Assembly (NCBI GenBank): GCA_031290295.1
Contig: JAITNT010000019.1
Span: 1 to 5,597, forward strand
DNA length: 5,597 nt
Direction: 5' to 3'
From: Clostridiales bacterium
GTDB lineage: Bacteria; Bacillota; Clostridia; Christensenellales; DUVY01
In this document: positions 1 through 5,492 of the stretch, piece by piece
Layout: each line of letters opens with the position of its first letter
Numbering within the stretch: the first letter of the stretch is position 1
Translations under genes and position numbers: made by a program
The notes under the pieces: generated by a model
Told to the model about the DNA's origin: nothing
Database searches by the model: none
The model's input: the letters and a program-made list of their open reading frames with translations, nothing else

Positions 1-178
1 CGCATAATTCGCTCTCGTCGAGCGCCCAAATGATTTTTGTACGCGTAGGGTCGCCGAACACCTTGAAGAAATTCGCCAGCAGATTGAATTCCCGTCCGTC
101 CGGCATAAGACCGCTAAGCCGCGCCACCGCGTCCCCGTGTATAACCTCGCAGTCGCAAAAAACATCGTGCTCCTTCAT
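1..178 (-). CDS. ArsR/SmtB-family metal-responsive repressor, CadC-like (partial, N-terminal 59 codons)
   Basis: This is the start of a small winged-helix repressor that in its family binds operator DNA and releases it when soft metal ions such as Cd, Pb or Zn bind. The visible protein starts MKEHDVFCDCEVIHGDAV and continues to LLANFFKVFGDPTRTKII and ALDESELC, where the window ends. FFKVFGDPTR is the classic start of the ArsR DNA-binding domain. Cys8 and Cys10 near the N-terminus plus Cys59 in the ELC motif match the layout of the CadC-type thiolate site, which normally has another Cys two residues after the last one; that residue is outside the window. The start is fixed by ATG at 176-178 with an AAGGGGTG ribosome binding site (184-191) five bases upstream. 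Family members are often followed by a metal-efflux P-type ATPase or permease, so one may lie just off the left edge (inference). The metal specificity cannot be read from this fragment. Confidence 0.93.
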   Translation of the reverse strand, partial: MKEHDVFCDCEVIHGDAVARLSGLMPDGREFNLLANFFKVFGDPTRTKIIWALDESELC

Positions 179-196
179 ATTGTCACCCCTTAACGG

Positions 197-221
197 TTGA
201 ACGATTGCGCAACCGTTTCAA
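197..221 (-). promoter_or_regulatory. Probable ArsR-family operator (imperfect dyad)
   Basis: A 25-bp imperfect palindrome with outer TTGAA/TTCAA arms and a perfect TTGCGCAA centre lies between the -10 box and the start codon of the ArsR-family gene, over the expected transcription start. ArsR/SmtB repressors typically bind dyads with TTGAA-type half sites at such positions. A second, overlapping dyad, AACGGTTG (192-199) with CAACCGTT (210-217), is also present. The most likely role is autoregulation (inference). Confidence 0.75.
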
Positions 222-223
222 AT

Positions 224-253
224 ATTATAAATGAGCGGCTATTCAACTGTCAA
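224..253 (-). promoter_or_regulatory. Sigma-A type promoter of the ArsR-family gene
   Basis: Read on the minus strand, a perfect TTGACA (-35, at 248-253) and a perfect TATAAT (-10, at 224-229) are separated by 18 bp. Transcription would start near 217 and give a leader of about 40 nt before the ATG. The operator dyad directly follows the -10 box, as expected for a repressible promoter. Confidence 0.88.
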
Positions 254-271
254 GCGTTTATAGGTATTTTT

Positions 272-301
272 TTGACCGAAGGCCGTAAATTTTCATATGA
301 T
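272..301 (+). promoter_or_regulatory. Candidate sigma-A promoter for the patatin-like gene
   Basis: TTGACC (272-277) and TATGAT (296-301) are separated by 18 bp; each matches the consensus at five of six positions. It points away from the ArsR-family promoter, and the two -35 boxes are 18 bp apart. Transcripts would begin near 308 and run through the composite repeat, giving the phospholipase gene a structured leader of roughly 240 nt. No better plus-strand promoter was seen between here and the start codon. Confidence 0.6.
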
Positions 302-304
302 ATA

Positions 305-332
305 CCGAGGAAACCGCCGATTAAGTCTGCGG
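305..332 (+). repeat. 28-bp direct repeat, left copy
   Basis: This sequence, starting CCGAGGAAACCGCC and ending AAGTCTGCGG, is identical over all 28 bases to positions 500-527. The two copies flank a long inverted repeat. Its right part is itself a weak palindrome (CCGC...GCGG). It is too long for a typical target-site duplication, so it is more likely part of a composite repetitive element or a separate repeat present twice. Confidence 0.9.
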
Positions 333-351
333 CTGCAAAGCGGGTTTGCAG
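333..351. repeat. Perfect 7-bp hairpin
   Basis: CTGCAAA and TTTGCAG form a perfect stem around the loop GCGGG. It follows the left 28-bp repeat directly and has no counterpart after the right copy, so it is specific to the left side of the composite element. No U-run follows, so it is not a terminator on the plus strand. Confidence 0.7.
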
Positions 352-354
352 TCT

Positions 355-481
355 CTTGACAAATTACCGCATCTTTTGCGTTCTTTTTGGTGTTTTTTGC
401 TCATTTAGCGTACTTCTAGTACGCTTTGAGAGCAAAAGAACCCCAAAAATCTTCGCAAAATCCGTCGGTAATTTCCGCAAG
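355..481. mobile_element. Long imperfect inverted repeat, MITE-like (non-coding)
   Basis: The arms begin CTTG...AAATTACCG (355-369) and end CGGTAATTT...CAAG (466-481). They converge on a perfect core, AGCGTACT (407-414), loop TCT, AGTACGCT (418-425). Matching blocks between include TTTTGCG with CGCAAAA, TTTTTGG with CCAAAAA and TTTTGCTC with GAGCAAAA. The whole 127 nt could fold into one long hairpin. It encodes no plausible protein and no transposase. This form fits a miniature inverted-repeat element mobilised in trans, or a structured repeat, which is inferred from its shape. It lies between the candidate promoter and the phospholipase gene and may affect expression of that gene. Confidence 0.7.
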
Positions 482-499
482 ATACTTAATCATCGCTTT

Positions 500-527
500 C
501 CGAGGAAACCGCCGATTAAGTCTGCGG
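500..527 (+). repeat. 28-bp direct repeat, right copy
   Basis: This copy is identical to 305-332. It ends 10 bp before the AGGAG ribosome binding site of the phospholipase gene, so the composite repeat reaches almost to the translation start. The gene's own upstream DNA may have been displaced by insertion here (inference). Confidence 0.9.
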
Positions 528-537
528 TTTACTAGAA

Positions 538-542
538 AGGAG
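538..542 (+). promoter_or_regulatory. Ribosome binding site that sets the patatin start
   Basis: AGGAG lies nine bases before the ATG at 552. The reading frame stays open upstream to 426, but that extension translates the repeat element and has no ribosome binding site, so 552 is the start. Confidence 0.85.
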
Positions 543-551
543 ATAACGGAT

Positions 552-1550
552 ATGAAACAAACATGCGACGCGGTTGTTGAGGGCGGGGGAGTGAGAGGGA
601 TAGGGCTTGCGGGAGCGGCGTACGCCTTTGAAAGAGCGGGATACGGATTCGGACGCTTAGCGGGCTCGTCGGCGGGGGCTATCATCGCTTCTCTGCTCGC
701 GGCGGGGTACGGCGGCGGCGAGCTGGAGGAGATTATGCGGCATATCGACTACGAAAGGTTCAAGCAAAAGGATTTTATCGACTATTTCGGCACGGCGGGC
801 AAGCTGCTGTCCGTCGGCATAAGCTACGGGGTGTACGGCGCGGATTATTTTGAAAGCTGGCTTGGGGACTTGCTCGGGAAAAAAGGCGTCGGGACGTTCG
901 GGGATTTAAGGGATAAGAAGAAATTGCGCGTGACGGCGACGGACGTTACCGACAAAAAACTGCTCGTACTGCCAGACGATTTGCCGACGTTAGGAATCGA
1001 CCCCGACAAATTCAGTATCGCCGCGGCGGTACGCATGAGTATCAGCATACCTATTTTTTATGAGCCCTCGAGCCTTGCCGGGCTTGACGGCTGCGCGCAC
1101 TACATTGTGGACGGCGGACTGTTGAGCAACTTCCCCGTATGGATTCTCGACGACGGCGTGAGCGTGCCCGAAACGCCCGTATTCGGCTTTCGCTTTACGG
1201 AAAAAGACCCGGGCGGCGGACCCTTGGAGAAGAAAAAGCCGTGTCCGAGAATGTCGTTTCCGGAATATCTCAAAGCCGTAATTTCCACCGCGCTCGCCGC
1301 GCGCGACGCCGAGTATAATTACAACGTAAAGGACGACGGCGCGCGTACGGTCGATATTCCGATTACGGTAGAGGTTTCCGGGAAGCGTCACAGAATAGAC
1401 GCTACGGATTTCGACATCACCCCGGCTCAAAGCGCCGCTCTGTTTAACAACGGTATCGAAGCCGGGACGCGGTTTTTGCTAAGCTGGGACTTCCCCGAAT
1501 GGCAAAAAGCCCGCCGCCTAAGCTGCGCCCGGATAAACGCGGTAGGGTAG
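552..1550 (+). CDS. Patatin-like phospholipase / acyl hydrolase
   Basis: This 332-residue protein is a predicted serine lipid acyl hydrolase of the patatin family, which uses a Ser-Asp dyad to cleave fatty acyl esters from phospholipids or related lipids. All signatures are present: the oxyanion-hole loop GGGVRG at 11-16, the nucleophile elbow GSSAG at 38-42 with Ser40, and the catalytic Asp in DGG at 187-189 (Asp187), followed by LLSNFPV. The segment AAAVRMSISIPIFYEP (157-172) is also typical. No signal peptide or membrane helix is seen, so it is probably cytoplasmic or peripheral to the membrane. The N-terminus runs straight into the catalytic fold, so no partner domain is fused to it. The ATG at 552 is chosen for the AGGAG nine bases upstream. 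The gene stands alone: its promoter appears to lie upstream of a long repeat, and a palindromic repeat starts two bases after the stop codon. The lipid substrate and the physiological role are unknown. Confidence 0.94.
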   Translation: MKQTCDAVVEGGGVRGIGLAGAAYAFERAGYGFGRLAGSSAGAIIASLLAAGYGGGELEEIMRHIDYERFKQKDFIDYFGTAGKLLSVGISYGVYGADYFESWLGDLLGKKGVGTFGDLRDKKKLRVTATDVTDKKLLVLPDDLPTLGIDPDKFSIAAAVRMSISIPIFYEPSSLAGLDGCAHYIVDGGLLSNFPVWILDDGVSVPETPVFGFRFTEKDPGGGPLEKKKPCPRMSFPEYLKAVISTALAARDAEYNYNVKDDGARTVDIPITVEVSGKRHRIDATDFDITPAQSAALFNNGIEAGTRFLLSWDFPEWQKARRLSCARINAVG

Positions 1551-1552
1551 GG

Positions 1553-1633
1553 AGCCGACCAAGCGTGAATCGGCGCTGCGACAAGCCGCCCTTTACGGGC
1601 GGCTGTCTTGCTTAATCCGATTCAGTCGGACTT
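1553..1633 (+). repeat. Palindromic interspersed repeat, copy A
   Basis: This 81-nt element matches 5516-5597 with three substitutions and one single-base gap by eye. It has a central hairpin AGCCGCCC / GGGCGGCT (1584-1591, 1597-1604; loop TTTAC). The outer arms are related inverted sequences: CCGAC...TGAATCGG on the left and CCGATTCAGTCGG on the right, the left arm carrying six extra bases. It begins two bases after the patatin stop codon. The stem is followed by TGTCTTGCTT, a poor U-tract, so it may act as a weak terminator, but its recurrence says it is primarily a repeat of the REP/BIME kind. Confidence 0.88.
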
Positions 1634-1636
1634 TTG

Positions 1637-1710
1637 CCGCCCAGACGCGAATGCGCGCTCGCTGCGCCGCCTTAGCGGCGGCTTCGTCTCGCTTCTTCGC
1701 ATTCGGGCGG
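1637..1710. repeat. GC-rich palindromic element adjoining copy A
   Basis: The outer arms CCGCCC (1637-1642) with GAATGCG (1649-1655) pair with CGCATTCGGGCGG (1698-1710), with six extra bases in the left arm. The centre is a strong hairpin, CGCCGC CTTA GCGGCG (1665-1680). The left part contains a 17-nt sequence, CAGACGCGAATGCGCGC (1642-1658), repeated exactly at 5493-5509 next to copy B, but on the opposite side of that copy. It is a second palindrome family arranged in mosaic with the first. Confidence 0.75.
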
Positions 1711-2022
1711 ACTTCAACGGTATAGTCTTATCCGGGTTATTACTGCGTGCTCGTTTAGTACGGGTAAAAGCCGCTCGCGCGCTTCGCGTGGCGCTCGCTG
1801 CGACAGGGGTTTCCGAGGTTTTTTATAAGGGTCGCTCCTCAAAAATGCGCTATAGCTAGCGCTCCGTCTTAATTGCATTGTCGCCGTTCACCCGTACAGA
1901 TTGTCATTGTGAGGCGCGCTAGCGACGTAGGAATCCGGCTTAATTTTATCCTCTTTCCCCTCTATCACCGCCTACCAATTATTCTCTTATCCTCTTTCCT
2001 TTCTCTGCTATAGCCAAAGCCG
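1711..2022. other. Gene-free remainder of the 1551-2060 intergenic region
   Basis: No credible gene is seen on either strand: the one plus-strand reading frame (1608-1859) begins inside copy A, uses a weak start and translates the palindromes into Arg/Leu-rich sequence. The region holds a perfect short palindrome, GCGCTA TAGC TAGCGC (1847-1862), and a 12-nt sequence, GCGCTCGCTGCG, at 1791-1802 that is also inside the preceding element at 1655-1666. From about 1937 the sequence becomes pyrimidine-rich (repeats of ATCCTCTTTCC) without an evident function. Confidence 0.6.
1901..1936 (+). repeat. GTCATTGcGAG-type dispersed repeat (degenerate)
   Basis: TTGTCATTGTGAGG, then a run containing TAGCGACGTAGGAATCC, resembles the widespread intergenic repeat of the form GTCATTGCGAG-(N)-AGCGACG-(N)-CAATCC found in many bacterial genomes. 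Only one copy is in this window, so the assignment rests on recall of that consensus. The family's usual short hairpin is only partly kept here. Confidence 0.55.
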
Positions 2023-2046
2023 AGAAAAACCCAAGGGGGTTTTTCT
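2023..2046 (-). terminator. Rho-independent terminator of the ferritin-like gene
   Basis: A perfect 10-bp stem, AGAAAAACCC / GGGTTTTTCT, with a four-base loop lies 14 bp past the stop codon at 2061. Read on the minus strand, the 3' arm supplies the U-rich stretch. The A-rich and U-rich arms make it usable in either direction, so it could also stop readthrough from the plus strand. Confidence 0.85.
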
Positions 2047-2060
2047 TCACTCCGAAGCCC

Positions 2061-3308
2061 TTATCTCGTCCGCGCTATCTGCGTATTATCCTTTCTTCTG
2101 TCGGCAAGCTCCGGCATGGGGTGACGGGCTTCCTCGAAGCGGTAGTCCTTGCCGTTATCGCCGATGTATTCGTCGATTACGGTGTGGCTTGCGACGTTCT
2201 GCACCGACCCGCCGATAAGCTTGTCCTGATATGTGAAGAAATCATGGTTATCCGGCAGCTTCGATATATCGGTGTAGTCCTCTCTGTTTGACGCCAGCTT
2301 TACGGTTTTTAGAACGTTGCGCACATACTCCTTGTTGGAATGCAGCCTGAGAAGCTCGGGAAAATCGCCGCCCGGAATAACCTGCGACCAATCCTTGCCC
2401 TCGTATTTACCGAGAAGCTCCGCCGCCTTGTGAAGATGCGCCGTTTCTTGCATATAATGCTGTTCCCAAATCGACTTGACGTATTCGTCCGTTTCGTCGT
2501 GATAGCACGAGCAATAAAGGTAGCACTCGGTGTATTCGTGCATCAGTAAATTTTCTAACCACGTCGCTTTTGCGTCCATAAGACTGCCGTAATGGCTTAC
2601 GTGCTGTTCCTCAATCATGGCGATTTCGGCATAAAGCTTTCTTCCGAGGTCGGACGTATAGAACGAGCCGACGTTCATATAGTAATTCATAGTCTGCTGC
2701 TCCGCGGCGGTGATTATGCCTACGCCGAGCTTAGTGAGCGGGTGAGCGGTTTTTGAGTCGATAGACCGCCTTACGTCGTCGAACGGGTGACGGTGCTCGG
2801 CGATAGTGGGTCTGCCGGGCATAATTTCGGTATAGCCGCCCACAAGCCTTTCCGCGCTGATGCCGTGCTCCATTTCGAGCAGATCGGCGTAGCGGTACAA
2901 ATGGTCGAAGTCCTCCAAAAGCGCAAAATCAAACGCCTGTTTGACGTACTTATCCGGCTCGCGCGCCGCGAGCGCGGCGGTAAGATCAACGGCGACCTGC
3001 TCGTAGCCGATAGTCGTTTCCAGCAAGGTCTCGTCAATAGGCTTTAGGGAAGCGAGGTGCTTTTGCTGTAACTGCTCTACGCGGCGCATAAGCGCAAGCT
3101 CGCGTCTTAAATTGTTATCGACGGTGTGGCGGTGAAGCTGATGTGAGAACCAGTTAGCCTCAAATTCCGTACCGTTCATCAGAATAATCCGAACCTTAGT
3201 GTAAGGGTCTACGGTGTTCTTGTCGTAAGGCTTTGCGTACAGCTCGGGCAAGGCCGGCACCGCGGCGTCGATCCGCCCGCTTTTTTGGTCAAAAGGGTTA
3301 ATTCGCAT
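2061..3308 (-). CDS. Ferritin-like helical protein with putative di-metal motifs (unnamed family)
   Basis: I do not recognise a named family for this 415-residue protein. After an N-terminal tail of about 45 residues it is mostly helical, with acidic and histidine residues spaced as in ferritin-like diiron proteins. Glu103 (GYEQVAVDL), Asp133-x-x-His136 (EDFDHLY), Glu203 (AAEQQTMNYY), Glu233-x-x-His236 (EEQHVSHY), Glu258 (MHEYTECYLYC) and Glu288-x-x-His291 (QETAHLH) appear in order. A standard ferritin-like bundle needs one E and one ExxH twice; here the pattern occurs about three times. Cys262, Cys266 and Cys268 lie next to the fifth site. The last 100 or so residues are less helical, polar and of unknown role. 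There is no signal peptide, so it is probably cytosolic. Oxidative-stress or metal handling is plausible by family analogy only. The start at 3308 is preferred to an in-frame one at 3371 because AGGAGA lies eight bases before it. A terminator follows; the gene looks monocistronic. Confidence 0.75.
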   Translation of the reverse strand: MRINPFDQKSGRIDAAVPALPELYAKPYDKNTVDPYTKVRIILMNGTEFEANWFSHQLHRHTVDNNLRRELALMRRVEQLQQKHLASLKPIDETLLETTIGYEQVAVDLTAALAAREPDKYVKQAFDFALLEDFDHLYRYADLLEMEHGISAERLVGGYTEIMPGRPTIAEHRHPFDDVRRSIDSKTAHPLTKLGVGIITAAEQQTMNYYMNVGSFYTSDLGRKLYAEIAMIEEQHVSHYGSLMDAKATWLENLLMHEYTECYLYCSCYHDETDEYVKSIWEQHYMQETAHLHKAAELLGKYEGKDWSQVIPGGDFPELLRLHSNKEYVRNVLKTVKLASNREDYTDISKLPDNHDFFTYQDKLIGGSVQNVASHTVIDEYIGDNGKDYRFEEARHPMPELADRRKDNTQIARTR

Positions 3309-3316
3309 AAAATCGT

Positions 3317-3322
3317 TCTCCT
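3317..3322 (-). promoter_or_regulatory. Ribosome binding site that sets the ferritin-like start
   Basis: On the minus strand AGGAGA lies eight bases before the ATG at 3308. The 21 codons upstream in the same frame begin at a start lacking such a site, so the shorter protein is chosen. Confidence 0.85.
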
Positions 3323-3360
3323 GTTTTAATTTGATAAGCTTAGCATGACCCGATAAGTGT

Positions 3361-3387
3361 TTTTTATGCAAACAAAATCCGTGTCAA
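3361..3387 (-). promoter_or_regulatory. Weak candidate promoter for the ferritin-like gene
   Basis: On the minus strand a perfect TTGACA (3382-3387) is followed after 15 bp by TAAAAA (3361-3366), four of six matches. The spacing is short and the -10 box poor, so it may need an activator or the real -10 may differ. No clear Fur or PerR box was found nearby. Confidence 0.35.
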
Positions 3388-3453
3388 TGTTATCGCGCAG
3401 CCGAAACATCTCTTCGCCGCTTACCGATAATTTTCTTGCGAGGTAGAGAGAGT

Positions 3454-3477
3454 CGGCAGCGATAAAACGGGCTGCCG
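3454..3477. repeat. Short inverted repeat in the divergent region
   Basis: CGGCAGC (3454-3460) and GCTGCCG (3471-3477) form a perfect 7-bp stem with a 10-nt loop. No U-run follows on either strand, so it is not a convincing terminator. It could be a binding site or chance. Confidence 0.45.
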
Positions 3478-3618
3478 GAGAGTAGTAAAGTAAAAGCCGT
3501 TATTCGCGGAAACTGCGGGATAGCGACAATCATAAAAGGTTATTCTAAAAATATGAGGCAACATAATTTGCATTTTGCAAGTCCCCGGGCAAAAAAAGAA
3601 CATTTTCGGATAAATCAG

Positions 3619-3647
3619 TAGACGAAATTCGGGCGGTGTGTTATAAT
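3619..3647 (+). promoter_or_regulatory. Sigma-A promoter of the lipoprotein gene
   Basis: TAGACG (-35, 3619-3624; four of six matches) and a perfect TATAAT (-10, 3642-3647) are separated by 17 bp. Transcription would start near 3654, giving a leader of about 95 nt before the ATG at 3749. The -10 box overlaps an inverted repeat described separately. Confidence 0.75.
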
Positions 3648-3658
3648 GTAAAACACCG
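3634..3658. promoter_or_regulatory. Candidate operator: inverted repeat over the lipoprotein -10 box
   Basis: CGGTGTGTT (3634-3642) and AAAACACCG (3650-3658) are inverted copies matching at eight of nine positions around a 7-nt spacer. The spacer holds most of the -10 box and the right arm covers the expected start site. A protein bound here would block RNA polymerase, so repression is the simplest reading. The regulator is not in this window as far as can be seen. Confidence 0.55.
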
Positions 3659-3738
3659 ATTTATGCGCCCGCGGTATTTTGCAAGGCTTGACGGCGTTTT
3701 AATATCGGCATTTTAGACGATAATATATTATAAAAGAC

Positions 3739-3742
3739 GGAG
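3739..3742 (+). promoter_or_regulatory. Ribosome binding site that sets the lipoprotein start
   Basis: GGAG lies six bases before the ATG at 3749. An in-frame GTG at 3746 is only three bases away, and an out-of-frame ATG at 3744 meets a stop codon at once, so 3749 is the likely start. Confidence 0.75.
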
Positions 3743-3748
3743 CATGTG

Positions 3749-5419
3749 ATGAAGAAGAAGCTAATTGCAATTTTGGCGGCGGCGTTGGCGGCGGCGTTTA
3801 TTTTAACGGCCTGCGGATCCTTCCCGAGTATTAAGGTCGAGCGAGTTCCCGACGCGAACGCGGTAGTAACGTCTAACGGCGGACAGGTCGTTCAGGTTGA
3901 CGACTACATCTATTTTGTTAACGGCAAGAAGGATACGGCGGACGCCGAGGGGACGAACAATATTTGGGGTTCGGTCGTCAGAGGCGGCATCTATCAGGCG
4001 AAGCTTGCCGACGGCACCTCCGAGATTGCCAAGCATGACCGCGTTTACGGCGATTATAAGGTAAAAGAGGTCACCGGCGAGCAGTTCGGCGCGCATAGCG
4101 AGGACGAGGATTTCTCGGGCTTTGTTATGCAGTCCGTCACCATCTTTGAAGAAACCGACGACGAGGAGGTCGTTCAGATTGTGGACGCCAGACCCGTGGT
4201 AAACAAGCTTGTCACCTACGGATCGGACACGGGCAACAACGGCCTGTATATCTTTGACGGTTGGATTTATTTTACAAGCCCCAGCAACCTCAAGGACCGT
4301 CTGGGCGTTGTCCAGTACGACCATGTGTCGTTTTACCGGACGCGCCTTAACGGCGGCGGCTCGCAGCTTCTGTATACCGCTAAGGGCACGACCGCGCCGC
4401 AGTACGGTTACTATCATTACGACGGCGCGCTGTATCTTACGGTTTTTGACACGGACGGCGCAGCGACACCGGTTAATAATATTTACAGCGTTAAAATAAA
4501 CGGCGGCCGCGTTTCTAAGGCTCAGATTATTGCCGAGAACATAACGGCGGCGACCTTCCAAAAGCGCAGCGTGTACGTTCCGGGCGCGGCGGCGGAGAAC
4601 TATGTCGACGATTTTATTTATTATACGCGCGCTTTTAACAAGGATTACGACAATATCACGACGGGCAATATTATGGAAAGAGTGCGCCCTAACGGCGCAA
4701 GCGACACCAGACTGAAGCTCTATAACGGCGGCAACAGCATCGAATTGCTTTCGGTAAGCCCCGATGCCCTGTATTATTACGACAGTAATGCCGCGGCTAC
4801 CGTAAAAACGCTTTATGCAAACGATATGAAAGGCGTTCCGCTTGACAAAACCCGTATTTCAAGCGAGGAGGAGAACGTCTTTATAGCGGCGGCGGACAGC
4901 TCGTGGGCGCCCGTAACGCTTATTAAGGACGCGAGGAGCTTAACTAACGTCTATGCCGACATCTACTATTCCGGCAACCCCGACAATATAGCGGCGGGCA
5001 CGTTCTTTGCCGTCGCTAACCGCGGCAGCAACACCGTTTGCATTATAGCTAACCGCTCGGAGGAAACCGTCATTATAGCCGGCACCGCCGTTAAGGTTAT
5101 TGTGCGCGAGGGCAACGATTTCTACTATTCGTCGGGCGGCGCGTTCTTTAGGGCGAACCTCTTCGAGGAGAAGCAAACGCCCCCGAAGGTCGTTTCCGCG
5201 TCCTCGATAGTTGCCGATTACTTTACGCCGATCGACCTTGCGGGCGGCTTCGTATTCTTTACGATAGTCACCGCCGAGAACGTAGGCTATCCCGATAACG
5301 GAGTGGCGAACTATCTTGCCTCACACCGCATAGGCGGCAATATTGACGAAAAGGAATGGCAAATCAGCGTAATCGACCCGTCCGAAATTCCGGAGGACAC
5401 CGAGGAAACCGCGGAATAA
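3749..5419 (+). CDS. Secreted lipoprotein with DUF5050-like, beta-propeller-type repeats
   Basis: This 556-residue protein is predicted to be exported and anchored to the outer face of the cytoplasmic membrane. Residues 1-21 are a lipoprotein signal peptide: MKKK, a hydrophobic Ala/Leu/Ile stretch, then the lipobox LTAC with Cys22 as the lipidated residue. The mature part is beta-rich, with recurring short strands of the form D-(G/D)-x-(I/L)-Y-(F/Y/L): DDYIYF near 51-56, FDGWIYF near 169-175, YDGALYL near 224-230, DDFIYY at 287-292, SPDALYYY at 337-344 and GNDFYYS at 455-461. Such repeats occur in DUF5050 and related propeller-like proteins of Clostridia, so a folded propeller is inferred. 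No catalytic motif was seen. The C-terminus is acidic (SEIPEDTEETAE). Function and ligand are unknown; binding or cell-surface sensing is a guess. It is transcribed alone from a promoter near 3642, apparently under repression. The palindromic repeat after it could stop transcription weakly. Confidence 0.88.
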   Translation: MKKKLIAILAAALAAAFILTACGSFPSIKVERVPDANAVVTSNGGQVVQVDDYIYFVNGKKDTADAEGTNNIWGSVVRGGIYQAKLADGTSEIAKHDRVYGDYKVKEVTGEQFGAHSEDEDFSGFVMQSVTIFEETDDEEVVQIVDARPVVNKLVTYGSDTGNNGLYIFDGWIYFTSPSNLKDRLGVVQYDHVSFYRTRLNGGGSQLLYTAKGTTAPQYGYYHYDGALYLTVFDTDGAATPVNNIYSVKINGGRVSKAQIIAENITAATFQKRSVYVPGAAAENYVDDFIYYTRAFNKDYDNITTGNIMERVRPNGASDTRLKLYNGGNSIELLSVSPDALYYYDSNAAATVKTLYANDMKGVPLDKTRISSEEENVFIAAADSSWAPVTLIKDARSLTNVYADIYYSGNPDNIAAGTFFAVANRGSNTVCIIANRSEETVIIAGTAVKVIVREGNDFYYSSGGAFFRANLFEEKQTPPKVVSASSIVADYFTPIDLAGGFVFFTIVTAENVGYPDNGVANYLASHRIGGNIDEKEWQISVIDPSEIPEDTEETAE

Positions 5420-5492
5420 CGGCAGAGCGAACACGCCGAAAATCAAAGCGTATAAGCCGCAAAATATAAGAACCGCGCCCCGTAAGCCGCAA

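Larger units (their letters stand above)
3309..3748. other. Divergent intergenic region between the ferritin-like and lipoprotein genes
   Basis: This roughly 440-bp gap separates two divergently read genes. It contains the promoters listed separately, a hairpin at 3454-3477, and two copies of ATTTTGCAAG (3573-3582 and 3675-3684). A perfect AT palindrome, ATAATATATTAT (3720-3731), lies just before the lipoprotein ribosome binding site. A 60-codon minus-strand frame at 3421-3603 has no ribosome binding site or family resemblance and I do not consider it a gene. No known riboswitch or T-box was recognised. Confidence 0.6.

Noticed and set aside
305..527. The two 28-bp direct repeats as a minimal CRISPR array
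   Set aside because: The 28-bp length is suggestive, but only two copies exist, the intervening 167 nt is far longer than a spacer and is a palindrome, and no cas gene is present.
197..535. A 112-codon plus-strand reading frame at the left end, with a repeated PRKPPIKSA motif
   Set aside because: It starts inside the ArsR operator and the repeated motif is only the translation of the 28-bp direct repeat; there is no ribosome binding site and no family resemblance.
990..1430. A 146-codon minus-strand frame inside the phospholipase gene
   Set aside because: It lies wholly opposite a gene with intact catalytic motifs and shows Arg/Val-rich shadow composition; no ribosome binding site or motif supports it.
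552..1550. Phospholipase as a CapV-like effector of a CBASS defence system
   Set aside because: CapV-type systems pair a patatin effector with a nucleotide cyclase next to it. No cyclase or accessory gene is present; the neighbours are a metal repressor and a ferritin-like gene in opposite orientation.
1584..1610. The GC hairpin of copy A as a normal rho-independent terminator of the phospholipase gene
   Set aside because: The stem is strong but is followed by TGTCTTGCTT rather than a run of T, and the whole 81-nt unit recurs at another locus, so it is better described as a repeat with possible termination activity.
3421..3603. A 60-codon minus-strand frame in the divergent region
   Set aside because: No ribosome binding site, no recognisable motif, and it overlaps a hairpin and promoter-rich non-coding sequence.
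3803..4561. A 252-codon minus-strand frame opposite the lipoprotein gene
   Set aside because: It is long because of GC-rich codon use on the plus strand; its sequence is low-complexity Val/Arg/Asn without recognisable domains, whereas the plus strand has a signal peptide, lipobox and repeats.
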